DNA of 64,000 nucleotides from Acanthaster planci (lineage: Eukaryota; Echinodermata; Asteroidea; Valvatida; Acanthasteridae). Positions 57,005 through 64,000 of the stretch are shown here, one piece after another. Each line of letters begins with the position of its first letter. The first letter of the stretch is position 1. Location of the stretch: contig NW_019091404.1 in assembly GCF_001949145.1 (NCBI RefSeq), positions 529,047 to 593,046 on the forward strand. The letters run 5' to 3'. A program made the position numbers and the translations under genes. The notes under the pieces were generated by a model, which saw nothing but the letters and a program-made list of their open reading frames with translations, was not told the DNA's origin and did no database searches.

Positions 57005-60000
57005 GCCTTGTGTTTCAGCAGCTTGTCCCTGCAAATTGTAGGTTATTAGCATATCCAAGATTTGTACATAAATGGTCTTTCTGGGTTGATCATTTTGGAT
57101 ATATATTTTAATCGCAACACTTATTATCACGGTTCCTGATGTCAGATTTGTGTTCAAGAGATGTTAATTTTTTTCTGATTTTAGCTTTTCAATATTAGCA
57201 GAGGATTTTGATCTTTGAGAGCAGACAGTACTTTAATCAGTTTGCTTTATAATCGTGTAAATTATAAAGCAGTAATGCTGCGGTACATGTACTCGAAGCA
57301 GGAGGTAAAGGTTTTAGCTTGGTTTTCAAAGCGGCGATGCACAAAAGTTACTTACTTGGCGGGCCGTTATGTTTCGCTTTCAAAATATTTAGGTTCTGAA
57401 CATCCAGTCTCTACACATGAGTGACAGAGACGGAAGAAACAAACAAAACAATAACATAACAATAACAAAAAAATGAACACTTGTAAAACATTGGCTGGAG
57501 GTGTTTTGCACTCGGCTTGCCCTTACTTTTCACGCTTAATCAATCATCAATGCAAGACTAGCAGAAAATGGTGCATCTACCGAGACAATCAATCGAAGTG
57601 CATGAGTCTCGAGCCCCGCCCATTTCATTAATCACGACTCCGATCAATCAGCCTACGCTAACCGCCTGGCTTTTCCCACAATCCTCGTTTTCGATAATGT
57701 TTGCATCTTGACTGGAATAACTTCATGTGAATATGGAACCTACAAGAATATCTACTTTGAAACTGTGTGCAAACTGGGATGTATTTTGCTCAGTCGACCG
57801 GTGTTCAAAACGTCGTTCCAGACTCCTGTTAGTCACTTGTTACAAAGTCAACTACCAGTTAGGGTCATTACGCACCAGCTGTCCTGTTAAATAACGTTAC
57901 CCAATATTTTTCGAACCAGCTTTTATTAAAGTAGATTTTTCTGCATTTAATTACGCGTGTCTGGACTGGCGGCAAACCATCTAAAATGCGTTCAGCCCTT
58001 TTCAAGCATAACCAATCTTGAATGTCTTTGAGTATGGTTGTGATATCCGTATAATTGAGTATGGCACTTTTCTGGATGGAAATTGACGGACGAAAATCAA
58101 AACACTGACAATATCTTCGGGTTTTATTTCCCTCCCCCTTAATTTTTTTTAAAAATAACTGCCCACTTTCTAGTTCAAAACAAATGCATTATGGATGTCA
58201 TAGTGCGTGCGTGCTGTTTGTATTTTCACGTGCAATATTTTCAAATGGTGTCTATCTCGCCGAAAATTACTGTTTTTCGAGATTAATTTCGTCTCGATAA
58301 CCAGTAGCAGATCGTAATTTTCCTTTTAGTGGTTCTGCCATTTAGCGCCGAGTTTGATTCCATTATGCTTCGATTGTGATGATACTCGTGCAACCTTGTG
58401 ACAGGTGAATTGTGCAATGTTAACTTTTCTGCACAACAGCGTCGGGCTTGGAACAGTGAATCTGATGACTCTTCAGTGTGTGAGAGGGAATGATTTTTCA
58501 ACGTCTGACTCAGGTTCTGCTTTCACCCGGAAAGTTTGTCTTCAGTCTTAGCTCGTGTAATTTGTTGTTGTTATTTAGTTGATCGTAATCAAATGAAGCC
58601 GTGCAACAACAGGTAACTGATCAATATATGTAGCAATGTTACTAACTCGTCTTCAACAACGGAAAGATGGATGTATTCAAACCAACTCGGTACAAGACTG
58701 TACCGACTGACTGCAATCAAGAAATATTTGTATACTCAGTGAGATTTGTGTGTTGCTCTCCGCCTGTTTAATATCTTGACCAGCATGATTTTTTCTCTTT
58801 CCTGCGGCCGAGTAGGATTGGAATAGATCCTACGTAATCATATACCGGAATGCAATTTATTAATGACATGTTAAAAAGGCAAACAAATAATTCAAAAGGA
58901 CTCATCAATGATAACTGTAAATAATTTATGAAGACTCTGCTGATACAAAAACATCTTCGTGAAATTATTTTAAGTTCAATGAGACAAAATTGAAATAAAC
59001 AAGCCAAATAGCTCCTTTTGATTAAAAAACATTTGCCGGGTTACAGTTTTCTGTGTTTACATCATATTAAATTTTGGTTTAAGGCTATAATTATGCAGAA
59101 GCGAGGTCTTTACTACTTTGTTTTGGCTAGGTTGAATATCAAGATGCTACATAAGTTGAACAAAACGTGTTTCATTTTACCAATAAACGCTTTTCGAAAT
59201 AAAATTCGTACGCTTTTTTAATGCCCTAGATACCTCACAGATTGCATTTCTGGCTTCATTTTCCATTGTTTTTATCCTAATTCCGATCTTGAGGAATAAT
59301 TTGTCGGGCATTCAACCTCGGCTCCAATCTTTTTTTAATGAAAGTAAGGCTCTCAATGGGGAACTAAATTTAGCCTCTGGCTTCCATTTTCCCCATGAGA
59401 CACATGCCATGTATAGTTTTGACCTTTAATGGGCTCACAATACTGTAAATAACATGCTTTAATTATCAATTTATTTCGTTTTACTTGGATAAGTGCTGGG
59501 CGCGTACAAACCATTAAAGAAGCAATAATCTGCATTTGATTTATTTTTCCCTTTCGTTGCGACTTTCCTAGTCCCTGAACGGTCAACGTGAGCACAGCGC
59601 GAGTGGCGATCGGGGCTAATATTATCGAATGGATCGGGCGAATAAATTATCATAATTATGGCCTAGAAGAGCAGGCAAACAGACCAGGGCCATTGAGATC
59701 GGCGCTTTTATTAAATCCGTGCGCCACTGAATGGTCGACTCACATTATGGTGCTGACAGTGACCGTTACGGGGAAGAAATGTTGAAATAAATAAAAGAAA
59801 ATCATAGTATTTCCCAATTTTTAAAGTTCTGTTGGATCCGGGGAAAACAGAAACAGCTCTATACGCCCTTAGCAATGTCACTATTGACTATTGTAAAAAC
59901 TCCCACCAGTCAAGGGTAGCAATATTTGCGTACTCATCAACATAATTGTTGAATCATTGCTTATCTCAAACGGTGCCACTATGCATAATAGGTAAACAGG

Positions 60001-60610
60001 GCCTTTATTTTAGGTGTAGATTTTCAAGCGAGGGAAATAAGGTCTGTCGGTCCTTTGTCTGATTTTTTTCTTAGATTGTCAGAGCTCGGAGATTAAACAA
60101 AATCAGTAAAAAGTGGGTTTAATATTGGTGTGTTATTAGTGGTTGATATAAGGGTCCTTACCCTGGGGCTTAGAGCCATTCATGCACGAATGGACTGAGT
60201 GCGTGTGTGACTCATTGGCCGTCCCTGGTATCCCAAGATAGCTGCTGCTTTTAGCTGGTGTGCGGGGAATGTTGACACTGATGCACGCCTTGCGTCCACA
60301 CACTTCGCAGGTTGTAGCTTGCGTTGCTGCGAGCGCGTCTTATTCAAGTCTTACGGTGTGATCAGTGTCAAGGCTATTTCAGGTTTGAGGACACCTGGAT
60401 GTGCGGTGCGTGTCGATACCGATGTAGTTTGGTGATATATTCAAGTGCGGATTCTGTTGTTAGACGGAAAGGTGATTTCAGGGTGGCTGATGACACGACA
60501 TTTCAGTTGAACCTCGGTATCAGTACCCGTACACCGATTTCTAGCAACGGATGTCTGGAGCAGGTATATTGGACTGGACAACGAGGGGACGGATGGTACA
60601 CCTTAACACC

Positions 60611-61501
60611 ATGGCTAGTGCTTGTTTCTTCTGCGCGACAGTGCTTCTCTGCGTCGCCGTACCAATGCCTATTAACGGCCCGAGTATCGCCGATGCGGCA
60701 GCGCCCACCGTGTCCCTGTCGATCATCCCCGAGAGTACACCGGAACCCAGGGAGGGAGATATGGTTACTCTCCGCTGCGAAATTGTGGGCTACACGGAAG
60801 CTGCTCACACCGTAAAATGGACTCGATTTGACAAGGGATCGGTCCGTGAAACCGTTATTGCTTCGAATGGTGCGCTTCACAAGTCTGTTGATCACCGTTT
60901 GTTCATCAGCAGGATACACCTGTCTGTCCAGAAACACGCAGAGGGGGTGACAGTCGTCACCTCGGCCTACGTGCAGAGTTTGGTGATCAACCCAGTACAA
61001 GAGAGTGATGAAAGCGTCTACCGATGTCAGCTGATTAACACTAACGCGACTGACAACCCTCAGGAAGGCGCGCTCAGCAAGACTGTCGCTTATGGAGAGG
61101 CCCTTCTTACGGTTTACCTCCCAGAGTTGTTCCCTGTTTGCTTTCCCAACGGTCCATCCCCGCTGGTGGAGGGGGATAACATCTACTGCGGTACCCTGAC
61201 CAAAGACCGGTTTCCGGTCATCAACCAGAGAGGGGTCATTACCGTGGCGGCCGAGACTTGGGAGATGGGCCTTCGAAGGGACGGGGGTGCCGGCACGGAG
61301 ATGAAGAAGACAGTGACAGTCAACGACGTGGGACTGATTTTTGATTGCTGGTCTATCCCGACCGACGCCGAACACGGCGACAAGCCATTCACCTGCGAGA
61401 TTGGGCCCCTTACTGCGTCTAGTGCCGCAACGTTCAACATTAACGTCTTGGGTCTTTCTGCCCTGGTGATATATTGCTTTCTGTGCTGCGAACAGGGATG
61501 A
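60611..61501 (+). CDS. IgR-G: two-Ig-domain protein with short hydrophobic C-terminus and no tail, single exon
   Basis: In-frame ATGs at 60551 and 60593 exist, but ATG 60611 (caccATGG) has an ideal context and opens directly into a signal peptide (ACFFCATVLLCVAVPMP), giving 296 aa. V-like domain: Cys56 (TLRCEI), Trp70 (WTRFD), DESVYRC with Cys139; the usual Gly before Tyr-x-Cys is absent. Domain 2: Cys177 (FPVCFPNG), Cys193, Cys246 (FDCWS), Cys262 (CEIGPL). The C-terminus is NVLGLSALVIYCFLCCEQG. This is a short hydrophobic run with no basic stop-transfer and no tyrosine tail. It could be a GPI-addition signal, a minimal membrane anchor, or a truncated remnant. Domain 2 pairs with IgR-E. A decoy or adaptor-dependent partner is possible. 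A good donor-like CAG|GTAGGTG follows at 61553, perhaps a 3' UTR intron. Confidence 0.85.
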   Translation: MASACFFCATVLLCVAVPMPINGPSIADAAAPTVSLSIIPESTPEPREGDMVTLRCEIVGYTEAAHTVKWTRFDKGSVRETVIASNGALHKSVDHRLFISRIHLSVQKHAEGVTVVTSAYVQSLVINPVQESDESVYRCQLINTNATDNPQEGALSKTVAYGEALLTVYLPELFPVCFPNGPSPLVEGDNIYCGTLTKDRFPVINQRGVITVAAETWEMGLRRDGGAGTEMKKTVTVNDVGLIFDCWSIPTDAEHGDKPFTCEIGPLTASSAATFNINVLGLSALVIYCFLCCEQG

Positions 61502-61589
61502 TAATTCATTGAACCACGCACCTTTTATGACTAATACTGTGAACCTTTGTCAGGTAGGTGAAAACTGAGCGCTAAAATTGATTTTGTAC

Positions 61590-61595
61590 ATTAAA
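61590..61595 (+). promoter_or_regulatory. Poly(A) signal variant ATTAAA, possibly for IgR-G
   Basis: ATTAAA lies 89 bases after the stop on the same strand. If the donor-like site at 61553 is used, the true 3' end lies further right. Confidence 0.35.
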
Positions 61596-64000
61596 AAACG
61601 CTTTGGAAAACGACGAGCGGCAACTAAAGAAAGAAACAGCAAACAGTCGTGAATTTGAAACCCGCACCAAGAAAGCCAGTATTACCTATCAGTCGCTTTC
61701 ACCAAACATTCACATAACGACTTTCATATAAAACCCAAGGGCCAAACTGACACCCGATCGGCACGTCTTCGGGGGCAACACCATCGAACCAATATTGGGC
61801 TTCTCATATCTTGAATGCCCGTCTACGGAAACTGCATTGGAATTAAAAATGGCGCAGCGTCTACTAAAATTGAAACAAGGAATAAGCTTCATTTCCCTAT
61901 CACCAACCAGGATAGCTGGGAAAACACCCCCAACGACCTGTTGGATCGACATCACGTTACATTGTGCTCGACAGATCGACAACTGTTTGCAGGGAAGCCA
62001 TTTTGTATTCCAGATAAATTAATATTAATTGCAACTCCCCTCATGTCATATTCTAAATCAAAGTTAGGGGCAGATAATATGCAAATATTGTTTTCACCCC
62101 GAGCATTTCTGGCTCTTAGATTATTCAATTAATTTCAAAAGGCTTTGTCCCAGACAGTTCTTCAAAATGACAGCGGTAGATTCTTTTTGAATTGAGACAG
62201 TACTTACTGTGGTAGCCAGCCCTAAATTTGATTTCTGTTGTTTTTTGTTATGGTGAAAAAGTTTGAATAGCTTAATCTTTTTATGGTTGTGAAAAGAAAT
62301 TGCCATCGTTCAATTTTGTAATTATTTGTATCTTGATATGTAGTATATTTTCGTTTGCAGAGTTTTAACAAAGGAGTTTGTATATTAATTATTCAGAGTT
62401 TTATATAATTCCGGTGTTGGATACAGTTTTTCTAATTAGAATATATTTTAGGTGGGTATTTAAGAAGGTGTATTGCAAGTTCTGTATCGCAAATGCTAGT
62501 TTTATAGTAGCTAAGTTCTTAGATGTCGACAGTTTAACATGTAGCAAATGTATAGCTTCATTTCGGGAAAGTGTGCTTTGCTCTTGAATTTGATGAAAAC
62601 GGTTGAGAAATTGCAATCAGTATTAATATGAACAAGTCTGTTCAAGTCGACCACCTCGCAAACAAGAAACCATTTCTGAACAGCATCTTGTTAGTAGGTT
62701 GGAATCTCATGCCCTTTGTGCTCTTGACGAAAGCTGCACTTGGAAATTCAGTTCAAAATCTTATTTCTCTGTCAAAGCGATAGATTGTCTGAACTATTTT
62801 CCACGGCTGGTACCTCTCTGGCATTTTTTTCAGTTGGTCATTTCATTTTGTCATTACCAAGCCAAGGTAATGTAAAGTGATGGCCGCTGTATTTTCCCAT
62901 AGCTCACTTGAACCGAGAGTAATTTACCCTCCTCGAAACATCGATCGCTAGGATTACCTCAGGGCCAAGTACGAAAACAGAATCCTCATCCCCGTCAGGT
63001 CTTGGTGAGTGCATTAGCGGCCACGGGCGTTCGAGCCAGCGATGGAAACAAGTACGCCCAAGCTTCAATTTGAAAATATTCAAATCTGGACCTGTTTAGC
63101 GGGCACTGAGTAATACTGACATAACTACACTCATATCGATGTATGTGTAGGTGCTTCTAGAATGTTGGATCAAGATATGGTATCGGTCCATTATTCTCTG
63201 ATAGCTTGGTGGTAATCCTAAACATTAAAATCTAATGGCCTAGTGCACGCTTAAGCCGTGTCACCAAAACCGTTGAAATGAAAAATGTCATTTACGCGAG
63301 AAAATGATTTTGACTGTACTGGTGGAAGAATACCCTTTTAGATGTAATCAAAGACCAAGTGGAAATTCGTGCAGTTTGCAGTCTTGTGCCTGGCTGGATT
63401 TTCTTACCTCTGCACCTGACGTGTTTTTTTTTCGCGCGCGAACCCCTGTTATTTTTGGACAGCGAAGCTTTTTCCTCTGAAAGTGGAGCAAATCTGACAG
63501 ATTGTCATTACAGGTTGCTCTCAGAACAAGGTGTTTTTGCACCTGAGCGAGGAGATCGAATTACGACTGGCGGAGTTTGGCTATTCTTATTTTGGCCTAA
63601 ACTTGCGAGAGTGCGAGCTCTGTTGGCTCAAAAAGAAGCTGGGTGATGATATCGGTGATGCTGACCTGTAGATATGACGTCACGTCGTTACGTGACCGAA
63701 TGCAGATGAAGATGGCAAAGACGGGAAACGTTGAGAATTGCCGATCAATCAATTTGCCGGAGAAAGCTCTCTATGCCGTTGCTCGTTTTAGCTACTCAGT
63801 ATTTTTTTCACGAAACACTGATGTTGACCTTTTACGGTACATTTGTTAATTGATCGTCTTTTGCATTTTTTGAGCGTTGACGTATACTTTGTGTGTAGAT
63901 CTGGTCAAGCTCGTTACAGACATTGTTCTCATATGTTCAATGTTCTTATTTGAATAAGATTGTTAATTTGAACTTATGAGACTTGACGGTTTTCCTATCT
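61596..64000. other. Right-end interval without an assignable gene
   Basis: Short frames only. A 90-odd-codon + frame at 63359-63646 starts at GTG and shows no domain. A consensus CRE palindrome TGACGTCA occurs at 63675-63682 and could be regulatory or chance. Confidence 0.4.

Larger units (their letters stand above)
52073..60610. other. Long non-coding interval between locus F and IgR-G
   Basis: About 8.5 kb. Holds an (AAC)n microsatellite and a perfect 22-bp palindrome (56983-57004). Scattered short frames on both strands have no domain features. Missing 5' exons of locus F, if local, would be on the minus strand here; I could not identify them. Confidence 0.45.

Noticed and set aside
60503-61375. 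290-codon minus-strand open frame
   Set aside because: It is antisense to IgR-G, lacks any domain, and is explained by the GC-rich coding sequence on the other strand.
16465-61501. Identification of the cluster as VCBPs (V-region chitin-binding proteins)
   Set aside because: No chitin-binding domain follows the Ig domains and the proteins are membrane-anchored, unlike secreted VCBPs.
1-64000. CRISPR arrays, bacterial operons, phage or integrated virus
   Set aside because: No regularly spaced repeats, no ribosome-binding-site-led gene strings and no viral genes; the window is a spliced animal genome.

Overview
This is a eukaryotic (animal) genomic window. It has spliced genes with GT-AG introns, poly(A) signals, a LINE 3' end, a tRNA-like SINE, several small terminal-inverted-repeat elements, microsatellites and one 185-base run of N. 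Three conserved animal genes sit at the left end. The compact introns, frequent acatgtacatgta and taggccta palindromes, and the overall composition resemble an invertebrate deuterostome, most likely an echinoderm (sea-star-like). That species call is an inference; no species-specific marker was recognised.

Left end (1-9.8 kb). The last two coding exons of a sigma-1 receptor gene (SIGMAR1, + strand) converge on a complete seven-exon BCAS2/SPF27 gene (- strand, a PRP19-complex splicing factor). BCAS2 is divergent from a BTB-BACK-Kelch (KLHL-type) gene whose whole reading frame lies in one exon (+ strand). About 6.5 kb of non-coding, repeat-bearing DNA follows.

Right part (16-62 kb). Six intronless immunoglobulin-superfamily (IgSF) membrane-protein genes lie on the + strand: IgR-A 16465-18168, IgR-B 24180-26054, IgR-C 33043-34206, IgR-D 36991-38469, IgR-E 47518-48438 and IgR-G 60611-61501 (names are mine). 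Each encodes a signal peptide, a V-like Ig domain and an unusual second domain with four cysteines. That domain opens with P-x-C-x-P and usually closes with C-x-[IM]-G-P. A and B add a third Ig domain. They form three pairs: A/B, C/D and E/G. C-termini differ sharply. D has eight YA-type tyrosine motifs, several of them canonical ITIMs. A and B share a different tyrosine cassette. C has a Pro/Ser/Thr stalk and one ITIM. E has a tyrosine tail displaced by an apparent one-base frameshift. G ends in a short hydrophobic segment with no tail. A seventh locus (F, - strand, 50597-52072) supplies a transmembrane segment and a long tail with tyrosines spaced exactly 14 residues apart; its ectodomain was not found.

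How the genes may work together. The set looks like a local family of paired or inhibitory innate receptors that signal through SH2-type phosphatases, including a tail-less (decoy or GPI-like) member and a possibly broken member. This functional reading is inference from motifs. Placement beside BCAS2 is notable because human BCAS2 lies on 1p13 near an IgSF cluster (CD58, CD2, IGSF3, PTGFRN, CD101, VTCN1). Between the Ig genes the DNA is mostly non-coding with transposon remnants; I see no further gene I can name there.
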